From assembly GCA_022453515.1 (NCBI GenBank), contig JAJNNY010000053.1, positions 186,001 through 250,000 of the forward strand: 64,000 bases of DNA. Direction: 5' to 3'. Below the pieces are notes generated by a model. That model was not told where the DNA came from. It was given only the letters and a program-made list of their open reading frames with translations, and did no database searches. The position numbers were made by a program, and so were the translations under genes. Each line of letters opens with the position of its first letter. Position 1 is the first letter of the stretch. Below, piece after piece: positions 45,195 through 56,865 of the stretch. This stretch comes from Astrocystis sublimbata (Eukaryota > Ascomycota > Sordariomycetes > Xylariales > Xylariaceae).

Positions 45195-46537
45195 TCAAAC
45201 AGTTTGTGTCATCGGACTTGGGCGCTGGCGATCTTTCGTCGACTGCTGCTGTTGCAGAACTGTGGTTGTCCAAATGCCCGTCTCCACGTTGTGGCTCAAG
45301 CTGGGATCGTGATTGCTGTTGTATGAGTCGTTCCTGGCCTCAACGTAAGTTCGCAGCTGGAACTCGTCATCGTCGCTCATTCTCGAAGATTGCCGAGTTT
45401 CTTCCGGGCTCATATATTTCGCAATCGTCGTGCCCAATGATCCGAGCCTTCTCTTCTTGTCGGAGATCTGCGCCGAATAGGAACGGCGACGAGGTGAGTC
45501 TACGGACGTGGGTGGTCCTGTGCCTTGCAATCTGTGTCGGAGGTAGAAGTAGAACCGCGGGAGGGTCGGCGTGCAGCCAACGATGATTACAACGGAGATT
45601 TCGGCAATGCTATTGATAACATGACTGGCGAATTAGACAATGGGTAATATGGACGTCGGAGCTCAAAATGGGGAGGGACTTACACGAGCAGGGCAGCTTT
45701 GGTACACCACCAGGTGAAATCGGCTTCTTCGAGCACAACGACTCGTAGCCATATTCCCACAATCCCGATGATGCACGCTCTGTAACACGCCGTTAATCAA
45801 AAAGTTCTCATAAGAAGTGCCACAGCAGTTGGGGTAACCAACAATGAACCAATGCTGAAGACGGCAAATGCCGATAACTTTCGCTTCACAGGCATTTTCA
45901 GGTGCCATATTGCCCAAGCTGGCAAAAGGAGGGCCTCGAGGTCCGAGATGAGATTGAGGACACCGGCTGCGAGATTGGAGGAGACGCCACTGACACAATG
46001 TCCGGGGACGTTGGGGTTCCAGATGCGTTCCCTTGGCCAACATTGGAAAACATAGCTGAAGAAGAGCGATGTGTAGAAGATAAGGTTCGATATGATGGAA
46101 GCGAGCGTGACCCAGTACACGGCGTCTTTCACACCGGTGGTGAAGATGCGCTTGATCTGGAAGAGCACGGAAAGCTTTGCCGCCAATGTTGTCGGGCCAT
46201 AGATGCAGTACAGGATGTTAATGTAGTACAGAATATGGCTGAATTGGGTGACAGTGATGTCGTATTGGTGTCTTGCGAAGCCGTAGTCCTCTGTGTAGTA
46301 CAGGAGCCCTGTGTATGTGATGAGTCCGGCCCAGGCAAAGTAGCTCAGCCAATCTTCGATATGATGCCCATCGGAGAGATAGGACTTGGTGAAGATGCGT
46401 GTTGCAACGAAGAGAGTAGGAAGGACGAAGACCAAAACGCAGGTGGCTGTGACCGGGACCATCAAAGTTGGTGGGTTGGTGAAATTGGACAGTTGCCCGT
46501 CCGGGGGCTTCAGTGCCGATATTGGGGTGGGATCCAT
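45195..46537 (-). CDS. PTH11-like rhodopsin-fold integral membrane protein (SAT4 family)
   Basis: Three exons on the minus strand: 45843-46537, 45684-45779, 45195-45609; 401 residues. Seven hydrophobic helices with the family order: PVTATCVLVFVLPTLFVATRIF, then the loop HIEDWLSYFAWAGLI (the DD/EDW motif), ILYYINILYCIYGPTTLAAKLSVL, DAVYWVTLASIISNLIFYT, the CWPRERIWNP cysteine segment, NLISDLEALLLPAWAIWHL and IAEISVVIIVGCTPTLPRF. A cytosolic tail of about 100 residues follows, rich in Ser, Arg and Gln. Such receptors-like proteins sit in the plasma membrane; some have roles in surface sensing during infection in plant pathogens, but the family is large and mostly uncharacterised. The third exon could start 15 bases earlier at another in-frame acceptor. 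Confidence 0.85.
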
Positions 46538-47738
46538 TGGATGTGAGCCAAGAGGCTTGTATGAAGCAATGGTTTTGTGTTACAAGTGATGGGAATCTCA
46601 CCCGCCCCAGATTGGACAGTGAGAGGGATGATGCTGGTCAGTGAGGATACATGGACAGGGAGTAATAGTTCATGTCCGGACCTTTTGGAGGTTGGGTGTG
46701 TTACGAAAGTAGCAGCTGCCTGTTCCGGTCTGAAAGATGAAAATCAAGTGAGTGTATCGGAAATATACTTGATGGGATCTCGAGCTGTCCTCAAGGTTAG
46801 GACTTCAAGGTAAGGACTTGGTGGTTTCCTGTAGGACTCGAGAAGTGTGCCGTGCCAAGCCAGCCCAGTCTATGAACGGGACTCACAGCGAGTACAGTAA
46901 GATAGCAAGCCAAGCCGAGACTGGAAACGAAGACAGACGGAGTGTGTATGCCTGTGTGTAGCTGTATGTATCTGGAATCGAGAGCTGGGAGCTGGGGAGG
47001 GTCAGTGTCTAAATATTCGCCGTCACATCGGCCGCATTGCTACGCCCCCCTACCGAGATTCGAGTCCAGATCCGATCTATATCTTAGACATAGGCGAGAT
47101 GGGTTTCTGCATATATGTCGTTGTCTCTCCAATCAGGAGGCGAGGCCTCATCGCAGGCGCATCAATACGACATTTGGGGTATGATCTGCACGATATGTAC
47201 ATGTTTTAGTTATTGGCCGAAGCAGGATGCTCATAGGCTCGACAGCCAGCAACACTTGAGACGAGCGCGCATCGGAAATTCGAGCCAGGCGCAATGCATG
47301 CTCGCACGACGCACATACCAACATGAACTTCGGGTCAAGTCACGGGTCTTTCTTTCAGCGACTAGTAAAATCTACAATACATCTCAATCTCACACTGTCC
47401 CTCCCGCTCTCCAGATCACACACATCACATCTGAGGCCGAGCGAGAGATCCATCGGGCCATCTTCACATCGTGTTCATCTGATCCCGAAATCCGGCATCA
47501 CAGGCATGGCAGGGTGTCTAGACCTCGATATCCCTCCGGCCCCTTTGTTTGCGACAGTCTCGTAACCTGCACGATATATTGGCACCTTTGTCAGGTACAT
47601 ATTGAGGGTGGTCGCACAAGCTATCTACCCCTCCCCAGCGCCTCTAGAAGCTTGAGGGCGGCGGCGCATCTAGCTAGGTACTTGGCTACCTGCCTCACTT
47701 ACTCATCCTCAATCATCTTATCACCTTCATCCGCCAAC
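46538..47738. promoter_or_regulatory. Divergent intergenic region, 1.2 kb
   Basis: Separates the divergent PTH11-like and dehydrogenase start codons and should contain both promoters. ORFs here overlap in several frames without signature. Confidence 0.45.
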
Positions 47739-49058
47739 ATGGATTTCTCAGACTTGGATGCCGTGACATGGCCCTACCAGCTCACAAAGGCTTACCACCG
47801 AGAACTGTATCCCGCCTTGGAGCCCTCGAACCCTCACCTCGCCGCGCACGGTAAAACGGTGCTGATCACCGGCGTCTCCGGCGGGGTTGGCAAGGCAAGT
47901 GACCCTGCTTGCTGACTTGCTGTTACACACTCAGCCATTTTCAGCTGGCCTCGGCATACACTAATCTTCCCGATTATTGATAGGCGATAGCACAGGCTTG
48001 GGCTATAGCAGGCGCTGCAAGTATCGTCATCACTGGCCGGAAATTCGACGTTTTGAATGATGTCGCGAGTGAGATTAAGGTCGGACGGGATGATTTGAAC
48101 GTCTTTGCGTATCCCGCAGATCTCTGCTCTGAGGATTCTGTGAAAGGGCTTTGGGACCACGCCAAGGCCGCTGTTGGCAAGATTGACGTCCTCATCAACA
48201 ATGCCGGGGCTATGAACTACGAGGCAACCGGTTCCATCGAGCCCTCGATATGGTGGAGGGACTTTGTGAGTCTTTTCATCCTTAAGTCATGATACGTATC
48301 GTGGGAGATTGCTGAGTGGCATGGAACACCAACGACGAAGTTGTTAACCTTCACCACTCAACTTACTCAATTCACTCAATCTTGACACTACGCTTCAATT
48401 ACGAACTTAGGAATCTCTAACATCTGTCTGCAGGAAGTCAACGTCAAAGGCGCCTACCTCATGTGCCATTACTTCCTAAAGCAGGCCAACGACGAGGGCA
48501 CCATCATCGGCGTCAGCAGCGGCGCTGCGGGAAGCAACCTGCCAAACATGAGCTCCTACGCTTCAAGCAAGCTCGCCCAGATCAAATTCATGGAAATCAT
48601 CCACGTCGGTCAGTATTTCTTGTCTCCTGTATCTGTTCAGGCTCGACATTTCACTGTTCAGAGACTAAAGTCACCATGCAGAACACGTCGGCATCCGCGT
48701 CTTCACAGTCTTCCCCGGCCTACTGAAAACGGCCATGACAGCCAAGGACTACCTGCCGTTCGCCAGGGACGATCCAATGCTGACGGGAGGCATGTCGCTG
48801 TTCCTCTGCACGCGCCGGGCGGAGTGGATGAGGGGTGGAGTTGTCAGTGTGAACTGTGCGTGGCCTCCTGCCCCCCTGATTCCGCACGGAAACCTCGAGT
48901 GGAATAAAAAATGCCGATAAAATGGCTAATTGATGACAGGGGATATCGACGAACTGGAAGCGCACAAAGAGGAGATCATGCGAGAAGGACGCAACAAGCT
49001 GAGTTTCCTCAACGCGAAGATGGGGAAGGGTGGTCACCCATGGGAGAAGGGGGAATGA
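47739..49058 (+). CDS. Short-chain dehydrogenase/reductase
   Basis: NAD(P)-dependent classical SDR, 301 residues, five exons: 47739-47894, 47984-48265, 48434-48608, 48682-48855, 48940-49058. Motifs: TGVSGGVG (residues 44-51) for the cofactor, NNAG (124-127), NVKGAY, catalytic Ser in GVSSGAAG (about 174) with Tyr188 and Lys192 in YASSK, and FPGLLKTAM after it. Intron 1 begins with GC in the context GCAAG/GCAAGT; the alternative GT site four bases downstream would delete one residue from the Rossmann helix (KAIAQAWAIAGA) and fits the family worse. Substrate cannot be read from sequence. It lies divergently from the PTH11-like gene; no biosynthetic cluster is visible. Confidence 0.88.
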
Positions 49059-49640
49059 GGCCTCGGTATGGCTGGAGGAGAGTCAATCGTATCAAGTACA
49101 GGACCTTATCACAACTTAAATCAAGTGTGAGTGGTCCAACCGTGGTTGTGCTCCAAGTTTCTAAACTGGAGGTACAAGTGATATTCTTGTTATTTCTCGT
49201 ATGGTAGAAGTAGTACCGTCATCTCACATTCTGCCAGACGCAGAAATGTCGAGAATTAATAGAAGTTATTCTAATGGACCTATTGGTACATATAAACTCA
49301 AGCTATAATGGATATGTTGACGCTTCTACCAGAACTTCAATGCGCTTCTGGTGCCCTTGTGCCTAATGTTAGTTATGATGATGACTCTTTCCCCGTATAC
49401 TAAGGCGCCAAACACGCAAGGCCTCAATATGCTAAGCCGACCCAAGTGTAAAACCCACACCAACCAACCAACCAATCAACCATAAACTAAGCACACTGGT
49501 ATACTATACTACACAGAACAAAAACGCCAATGAACCCCATAATATCTTTTCATACAGCGCAGCAGCGCATGGACTCAAAACATCCATCTCCCACCCATAT
49601 CAAACCTCTCCAATCCCCAAGGTATCATTTCCACTTCCAC

Positions 49641-52600
49641 TCATTTACAACACGTAAAGCAAAAGTCCCGATCACACACAAACCCATCCTCGCCACACCG
49701 CCGCAACGTCCCATGCGGCGAGGCAACCAGGCTCGGAGACCTTTGCGTCCGCGACGTCCCGCCGCGAAGCCGCTTTGTCGGGCTGCTGAGGAGTCGCTCG
49801 GCGACTCTGCGGGCGAGAGGCGAGCTGTGGACTGCGCGGCTTTGGTTTGGGTTCGTCCCTTGTACCCGTCTGCGTGCCGATCCCGATCCCGATCCCAGTC
49901 CGCGGCCCACGCGCGACTCCGTCGCTGGAGGCGTGGTGTTTTTGTTGTTCGCGCCGCGAGGATGGTTATGCCCGACCCCGGACCCGGAAAGACGACTTGG
50001 TGTTCGTGTGGAAGTGGAAGATGACGGCGTCCCTGCGAAAAGGCCGTATTTCCGCGTCGTTGTGCTGCGGGGTGTGGAGAAGAGCGGTGGCAGGTCCGTG
50101 TTATCGTTATTGTCGTTGTTGCGGGAAAAGGGAGAGCTAATTCTCGACCGAGACCGGGACATGGCGCTTGAAAACGAAAACGCGATGCTCAGCTCGTCGT
50201 CGCTTTCTTCGTCGTCGTCGATGTCGCCTGGCACCAGCGAGCTGAGGGGCACGCGCTTGCTTGGGGTGCGCCGCTGGCTACCGCTAGCACTAGGTGTTTT
50301 TGTGTTCTTGGGACCTCGTTTCCTTGTCGGTGTTGAAGGGCTTGGGGAGCCGCGGGCTTGAGGACCGATACTTGATTGTTTTCTTTGCTTGATGGGCGTT
50401 CCTAGCTCCGGGCTCGGCGATCTGCCTGTGGCGCTGAGGTGTGGCGAGGTATGCCGTGATGATGCCGATTCAGGCGTACAGCGGGTGTTGAATTCAACTG
50501 GGAAGACTGAGAGGTCTTGATCTGGCAACTCTATGTCTTGGAGAAAAGGACTTTGCTCGGTATCTGGGCGATCTGAATTGAGTACAAGACTATCAATCTC
50601 GGCGACAAGGGCGCTGGACAATAACGGAGGTAAGTCAGCCGGACGTGGATCGGACTCTGTGGATTCCAGAATCTCAGATTGCCTAGGAATGGAGGATCTG
50701 ACGACTGGTTTGGATGGTGTAGATATTGGTGTGTCAAGTGAAGGTGAAGGCGAAATCTCCCAAATGCCACGCATTTCTTCATCAAGCTGGTGACCGGGGC
50801 TTGAAGTTTCGTCGGCAAGGCCGTGGGCGGATATTGAAGGCGCCTCTTGTTCGTTGGATCCGACAGACGCCGTGTCCGGCTCGGCCGAAGACATGGTCTC
50901 AAGTGCATCGTGCAAACTCTCGAGTTCTTCTGACATTGCCGTCTGAAAAGAGGACGTTTCTGTGGTGGTAGAACCACTTGTTTCTATTTCACCATCTGCA
51001 GGACCGTCGCGGACTGCTGTTACTGGTAAAGTAGTCGACCCAGACCAGGCTACATCAGGGCTTTGCTCCCCGACAACCATCGGTTCTGTACCTTCATCAA
51101 AGGATGAAACCTGAGTTGTGGGTTCTTTGTCTATGCTCACATCCGAGACCGGAGAGACTTCTTCGTCAAGTCCCATCATAACGAGATCAGTAGCGCAGTC
51201 AAGTGTCTCTATCAGATCCACGCCCTTTTCCGAACTCTTGGCGAGAGAACCTTGCTTTTCGTTGATATCTCCGTTGAAAACTGGGGGTGAATGTTCATCG
51301 ATAGCCACTTCGTGACTGTCATCGCCATGATGCGGGTCCTGGTCTTCCGGATCAAGATCATTGATTATAGGCTCAACTATCGGATTATCTGCCATCTTTG
51401 GTGAAGACATGGGTTCTTGGCTGCCCTCGATGGTCAGAATCTGCGCCTCCTTTGCTGATGTTTGCATTTTGATCGGCTTTCTACGCTTCGACCGCCGCTT
51501 CGGTGATTCCTTTGCATCCCAGTGACCAGGGGCATTTTCTCTATTCTCGAGTTCTTGGATAGAATGCTCCTTGTTGGTGTCTTGTGACGCATCTTGAGAC
51601 TCTGGAGATAACCGATCGATTTCCATGCGTTCGGGGGTAACTGCTGGGGAACGAATCGGCAGCTCATCTTGCAAGTGCTGGACGGCTATACTATCATCAA
51701 CGGACTCGCGTTGCGGCGTGTGTAGGTCAGGCAAGGGCTTATTGGCTTCCAGTGTCGTTTCTTCGGATGCCTGCTCAAGGGCTGTCTCAGTTGGGGACAA
51801 GCCTTTCATCATTGGGATCAGGATTTCAATTCGTCTCTGATGTGGTTGAAGTATGCGACATTCGGGTTGGAAATCAGCGCTGTGAACAGGTGGAGACTCC
51901 ACGGAAACTTTCTTCGGCCGCCCTCTTTTCATCTTAGGACATAGAGGGGACGTTTTACGCGGCCGTCCTCTCGCTGATTGAGCCTTCCCATCATCGGATT
52001 TTGAAGCGCCGTCTCTTGCTTGTTGTTCCAGATTTCTATCGTGCGGCATTTCATCCCTTGGACTTCCTGGTGATATGCGCGCAGGATCACCAACAGGATC
52101 AAGTCCCAAGAATGATGGCTCATGACCGGAACTCTGACTGGCTGATTTTGTAGTATTGCTTGTCGTCGCTTGCACGTGATCGTTTCCAAGGGTCGATGGC
52201 CTAGAGATAGGCAGTATGTCGTGCTTGTCCCCGCCAAGTAGTATATCATCTTCTTCGGCATCATCGTAGTCCCCCGAAGAAGTAGAAGTGCTTGGTAGCA
52301 GAAAAGACTTGGCACTCGCAAGCCTTTTAACAACAGGATGAGACCGATTGCCAAAGGAGCCAAATTGGCTGCCCACTGCCCCCCATGAATAACGCTGTAC
52401 AGGCAATTCAGGGGCCTGCCAAACTGGATCAATGGAAGGATTTCCGAAAGCAGGCGGCCCAAACCCGACCGGTGACTGCGTAGTGAAGGGAGATGAAAAA
52501 GCGAATGGTGACGGACGATACGCTCCCAACCCAAGAGGCTCGTTCCACGACGAATTGAAAGGCGAACTGAATTGAGTCGGAGGTTTTGGTTTTGGTTTGG

Positions 52601-53078
52601 CCTTGTGCTTCTGGTGACTCGTAACTATGGGTGACTTCGATTGCGACGCCTGTTCTTCCGTTTGACCACCAGTTTTCCCGCTCGTGATCCTCCCCTCTTC
52701 GTCGCTAGACAGCGAATCGTCGGTTGCGGGATCCTTCTGGCTCTCGAGAGATTGGACATGGCCGTTGTCGACCTCGATTTCGTCCGTGTAGAAGTTGATG
52801 ACGTCGTCGTCGCCGTCAAAATCTTTTCCGTACTTGTCGAAAATGTCTTCAAAGGCGGACTTGAGTCTGGTGGCAGCTTTGGCACGCCCCTTGTCGAGCT
52901 GGTACATGGGGTCTTGGTAGGCATCGAATTGCGCCAGGCTCATGGAGAGTTCGTCCTGGTTCTCCTCGTCATCGTCATCGTTGTCGGTGACGAGCCTTGG
53001 CCGCTTTGGAGGGGGTTCCATTCTGAATTGTGCTGCGATGGCGGGCGCATTGTTATCTCCAAGACGCCTGATCGCCAA
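49641..53078 (-). CDS. SCM3: CENP-A chaperone Scm3 / HJURP
   Basis: Single-exon gene. Deposits the centromeric histone H3 variant CENP-A/Cse4. The conserved Scm3 domain lies near the start: PMYQLDKGRAKAATRLKSAF, EDIFDKYGKDF, then DVINFYTDEIEVDNGH (about residues 57-108). The rest is a long disordered region with many Ser/Pro and acidic segments, several basic PRKR/KRGRPKK-type stretches (AT-hook-like GRPRK and RGRPKK near residues 370-390), a conserved late block TPSKRVPLSSLVPGDIDDDE, and a Cys-rich C-terminus (CGEDGFVCDRDFCFTCC), a likely zinc-binding end seen in filamentous-fungal Scm3. Frame opens at 53078 (1145 residues); orthologues that I recall start at MEPPPKRPRL, which is the Met at 53021 (1126 residues). 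The true start is one of these two. Confidence 0.85.
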   Translation of the reverse strand: MAIRRLGDNNAPAIAAQFRMEPPPKRPRLVTDNDDDDEENQDELSMSLAQFDAYQDPMYQLDKGRAKAATRLKSAFEDIFDKYGKDFDGDDDVINFYTDEIEVDNGHVQSLESQKDPATDDSLSSDEEGRITSGKTGGQTEEQASQSKSPIVTSHQKHKAKPKPKPPTQFSSPFNSSWNEPLGLGAYRPSPFAFSSPFTTQSPVGFGPPAFGNPSIDPVWQAPELPVQRYSWGAVGSQFGSFGNRSHPVVKRLASAKSFLLPSTSTSSGDYDDAEEDDILLGGDKHDILPISRPSTLGNDHVQATTSNTTKSASQSSGHEPSFLGLDPVGDPARISPGSPRDEMPHDRNLEQQARDGASKSDDGKAQSARGRPRKTSPLCPKMKRGRPKKVSVESPPVHSADFQPECRILQPHQRRIEILIPMMKGLSPTETALEQASEETTLEANKPLPDLHTPQRESVDDSIAVQHLQDELPIRSPAVTPERMEIDRLSPESQDASQDTNKEHSIQELENRENAPGHWDAKESPKRRSKRRKPIKMQTSAKEAQILTIEGSQEPMSSPKMADNPIVEPIINDLDPEDQDPHHGDDSHEVAIDEHSPPVFNGDINEKQGSLAKSSEKGVDLIETLDCATDLVMMGLDEEVSPVSDVSIDKEPTTQVSSFDEGTEPMVVGEQSPDVAWSGSTTLPVTAVRDGPADGEIETSGSTTTETSSFQTAMSEELESLHDALETMSSAEPDTASVGSNEQEAPSISAHGLADETSSPGHQLDEEMRGIWEISPSPSLDTPISTPSKPVVRSSIPRQSEILESTESDPRPADLPPLLSSALVAEIDSLVLNSDRPDTEQSPFLQDIELPDQDLSVFPVEFNTRCTPESASSRHTSPHLSATGRSPSPELGTPIKQRKQSSIGPQARGSPSPSTPTRKRGPKNTKTPSASGSQRRTPSKRVPLSSLVPGDIDDDEESDDELSIAFSFSSAMSRSRSRISSPFSRNNDNNDNTDLPPLFSTPRSTTTRKYGLFAGTPSSSTSTRTPSRLSGSGVGHNHPRGANNKNTTPPATESRVGRGLGSGSGSARRRVQGTNPNQSRAVHSSPLARRVAERLLSSPTKRLRGGTSRTQRSPSLVASPHGTLRRCGEDGFVCDRDFCFTCCK

Positions 53079-53578
53079 GTACTGGACAGCTGGAGGCCAA
53101 TGCGATCATGAGGCGTTGACACAAGTGCTGTAAGTTCAATCATGTGACAAAACCCGCCTAGCACCCGTCATGGTCGCATTCAGTGAGTGACTCGCGCCAG
53201 ACCCGTGTCGGCGATTACGAACGAGTAAGGGCATGTATTTGGGTGATTGACCCCACTAATTGGCACAGCAACAGTCTGATGTTGGGAAGGGCTCCGGTGG
53301 GGTACCTACCGGGCTGCAGGAGGTACCTGCAGGTGGTACCTGCATGGGCAAGTAGGCGATATAAGTACCTAATATCGTTGCGAACCTAAGAGTGGCTTGT
53401 CTTAGGTATATAGCGATAGAGTAGTAGTTATTCATTCACTTAATAGTAAGCATGTTTTTGAGTTTCAAAGACAATTCATTTAACTATTATCAAGGCTTTC
53501 GCTTTTGTTGCGTGTTTATAAAAACTGTCTAACATTACTAGCGCTCGAGCTAGCCTTATATGAGATTCTCCATGACAT
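53079..53578. other. Intergenic interval
   Basis: Scm3 promoter side, then AT-rich sequence (53390-53560) leading into the broken-gene region. A GGTACCTGCAGG-like cluster of palindromic GGTACC words occurs at 53300-53345. No gene seen. Confidence 0.45.
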
Positions 53579-55648
53579 TTGCTACGTATCATAGCTAACA
53601 GCATCGACGACCTCCAGATCAGTAACAAGAATCCAGGATTTTTAAGCAAGACCGCCTTGTTGACTTGGGCATTTTACCAGACAAGATGGTCCAAGTCACA
53701 AGAGAAGCACCCTCCCCCCTACCAGACGCACCCCGAGGTATTCGTCTTGTACTATGCTGCATTCCTTTACTTTCACGAATGGGCATCACTCGCACTATAT
53801 GCTAGTCTCGAAGGGTTTGTCGAGAACGCTACTCACGGAGAAGGAGGAGACGCCCTGCTACAAAGGCAGAATTTGATCTTATCGACGCCCGAGGCGTTGG
53901 AACTCATCGAGGCGCTGGGGGCGCAAGATCGTTATGTTTGCTCGCTGACTCCGGCGGACGTATAGTGCCATTCCCCGCGTCCGAACTGGACAACCAAGTG
54001 CCCTTCTCGACCGTCGAGTCTCGCGGATTCTACGAAGAGAATGATCGTGCGGGAGGCCAGACTCATGAAGATGGCTGCAAGTTGACTAACCAGAGATGCC
54101 ATAGGGCATGTTGCCAGACTGACCGTACCAACCTTCAGTCGTACCGGCTTCCGCCGGGCCAGAAACCATTGCATCCTTTCCCATGTTGATGATCTGCGGC
54201 TCTCAGACCAGGTCGTGTTCATCTTCGACCATGAGACATCATTGCCCACCATGGACACTATGTTCTGCGAGCAGGAGACAGACTCGCATTCGTTCACGCC
54301 TAGAGCGACAGATGACGGGTACATCTTGTGCCGCAATGGCCGCCGGGATCTGCTGACGGCTGCACAGCGCCATCAGTTCCAGCAACGCACCGTCAAGGGC
54401 AAAGCATCCGTTGTCCTTGCTCACCAGCTTTGTCGTTTTGCCGACGAGGACGTACAGTCTCTCATTCGGCAACTGCAGCTAGGTGAAGCCAACAACATCG
54501 AGCAGTTGGCCATGGAGGCCGCGGTCCTACGTCATAACCCAACTCGAGCCTGAGGCGGGAGCAAACTGGATCTTGGACGACAACGCCACCGCTCACAAGC
54601 GAGTCCAAAAGGACGGCATTGTTGAAGCTAGAACTCGGGAGCTCGTGGGTCAGCTCCATAAACTCAAGCTATGTGTGCCCTTCGACCAGCTCCAGCACCA
54701 AGATGATGGCAGCTATAAGCTGCACGAGCCGTTCGATCTTCAAGCGCACCTCAAGCGCATGGGCCTCCGAGAGATCACAGCTATGGAGCGTGAGCTCGTC
54801 ACCCACGGCGCCCTTGTCGAGCTAATCAAGATCATGAGTGCTTGTACGCCGGAGCCGTGGTTCACCAAGAACATACTGGGAACTTCCCAGTGGGAAGTAT
54901 CTTCTTGTGCGGTCTAGATCTCTCGCCGCGCGACGCGGTCCAACGGGTGCACCAGAAGCATGGCACCGAACCTAGTACGGTCGACATCGGCTTTGGCGTG
55001 GCCTTTTTCCTCAAGGCCGTCTCGGAGCTCGTGACACCTACCAAGCACCTAATGAAGGTCATGAGCATCATGTTGCCGCCAATGAAGGAGGGAACACCCA
55101 TCAGTGAACATTCAGGCCAATTTCTCCGCACCGCACTACGCGAGTTGCTTGAGCACCAAGTGCTACACTTCTGTTGCGCACCCCGGGGTTTCCATTCGGA
55201 GATGCAACTGTTGAAAATGGACGACTTGTGTTCTCAGAGTGTTATAGCGCAAGGCATACGGCCCCTGTGGCGGTACTTGGTGGCGTGTCGGATTGCTATT
55301 CTAGGCTTTTACCACTTGACCAAATCACAGCAACAGGAACCCGACCCTGAAGCTCTTTTTGCCTCTTTTGATGCAACCGCTTTTGCCCAGGCGACAAAAG
55401 ATTTGGGGTCACGGGGTGACGCCCTTTTCGGGACGACGACTAGGCCTGCCGATGCGACCTTTGATTTTGATGATCCATTTGTCTATGGTGGCACGTCTTT
55501 TACCGATGGCTATTTTGCCGACATCTCGGGGCGTATGAGTGCATACGAAGGCCTCTTTGCTAGGGAAATTATCGGCCGTATCCGGCTCAGAGACGTCGCC
55601 GGCACACCGGCATGTGGGGGTAAGATTAAGTGTCCGGTAAAGGCATAG
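53579..55648 (+). pseudogene. Frameshifted remnant of an unrecognised fungal gene
   Basis: Protein-like sequence continues for about 2 kb but jumps between frames: frame of 53579-53965, then 53938-54085, then back to the first frame through 54553, then 54537-54850, then 54842-55648. No splice signals fit the jumps, which look like single-base insertions or deletions. Readable pieces include YYAAFLYFHEWASLALYASL, GRRDLLTAAQRHQFQQRTV, EPEAGANWILDDNA and FGVAFFLKAVSELVTPTKHL. The last segment (268 codons) is the longest intact part. All neighbouring genes are free of such shifts, so sequencing error is less likely than decay. Family not recognised. Confidence 0.65.
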
Positions 55649-56343
55649 TTGAGTGGAGGTAGATGTCGGCATATAGTATAATAAATATTCCTTTAATCGT
55701 AGAATAACTATTATATAATTAATAAACTATATCTGAATAACTACTATATAACTAGGTTATAATAAAACAATAAACATTTGTATTACATTCTGCGGGGAGT
55801 CTAAACTATAAAGAACCTGGTTGGAAGTATCTCATCTATTTTATGTGGCACCTCGGACCCGGACACTTAATGTGACTCCCCCTTGACCGGTTTCTCGGGC
55901 TCCTGCACGCACTGACTCTATTTAGTAAGTGGACCACATGCAATGGTCGGGATGAAGGATATTCGGGAAGTATTCGAGCTACAATCTAGGCGGCTGGAGG
56001 GGATGCTTGCGCCGGGGATTTGGTGTAGATTATGTAACTAGTTGAGCGCAGGGTTTGCTGCTCACGATGATATCAATGGGATGACGATCGATAGCTTGCC
56101 TCTTACCTCCCCCTCCTCCTCCTCCTCCTCCTCCTCCTCGTCTTCGATATGTTCGTAATCCCCACCATCAACCACGTCTCCGAGAACGCGCCCCTCTTCT
56201 CGCCCTGTCTGATTCATGTACCCCTTCGCAATATCGAATCTTTGCCTAGGGCGCTTTTCGGGATGACTATAGCCCGCGGCAAAACACGATACAGGGAGTG
56301 CAGAAAAGGCCCACGGGCAGTGATGTGCTGCAGTTTCGCGGTC
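55649..56343. other. AT-rich interval with CCT microsatellite
   Basis: Very AT-rich at 55675-55790; a (CTC)n/(CCT)n run of about 35 bases at 56107-56142, read on the minus strand as a Glu run in line with the frame of the next feature. Confidence 0.5.
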
Positions 56344-56865
56344 TCAGCCGCGCATGATAGATCCAACTATCCAAGGATCTTTGGCGTAATCGACGAGCAC
56401 CCGCTGCGGGTCGAGACGAATATCATCAATACATTCCAGATTATGCGTCATCGGCGCTTTGCGGGCTTGTATTTGCGCCGCTTGTGTCACATAGAGGATG
56501 TCGAATTGCCTGGAGTAAAATGGCAGTTTCGAATAAATCTCCGCGTAATCCGGGAAATCGTCTGGCCGGCTATTATTAGTAAACAATACCTCATCAAATA
56601 ACGGGTGGTCCAGCTTACAGTTGCGAACTTCAAGGTCCTCTGCTTTGAACTTTGTGGTCTTGGGATTGACCACGTATTGGATTCCAGCGTCTTCATATGT
56701 TATTAGTACCACATTGCTGGAGAGGTGGAAAGGTTTCTTGCCTGGGTAGGGGAGAGCATAAATCCGTGGTAGTGGGAGGCCGTCCCTGTCGCGAGGAGGC
56801 GATGGCTTGTCCCCTGTGAGAGGCTCGCCCTTTTGGGACTCTCCGTGTGTTGGCGGTGATGCCAT
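56344..56865 (-). CDS. Hypothetical protein, possibly truncated by a nonsense codon
   Basis: 173-codon ORF on the minus strand starting MASPPTHGESQKGEP. Pro-rich start, then a compact-looking part (LSSNVVLITYEDAGIQYVV, HPLFDEVLFTNN, LPFYSRQFDILYVTQAA) that could be a beta-rich fold. After the TGA at 56344-56346 the same frame stays open for about 280 bases and contains protein-like FDIAKGYMNQTGREEG and a long Glu run, so the original protein may have been about 270 residues or a further intron may bypass the stop. No family recognised. It lies between two broken genes, which lowers confidence that it is functional. Confidence 0.4.
   Translation of the reverse strand: MASPPTHGESQKGEPLTGDKPSPPRDRDGLPLPRIYALPYPGKKPFHLSSNVVLITYEDAGIQYVVNPKTTKFKAEDLEVRNCKLDHPLFDEVLFTNNSRPDDFPDYAEIYSKLPFYSRQFDILYVTQAAQIQARKAPMTHNLECIDDIRLDPQRVLVDYAKDPWIVGSIMRG

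Noticed and set aside
42431..49058. Secondary-metabolite gene cluster (methyltransferase, membrane protein, dehydrogenase)
   Set aside because: No polyketide, peptide or terpene synthase, P450 or cluster regulator is present; the flanks are housekeeping genes.
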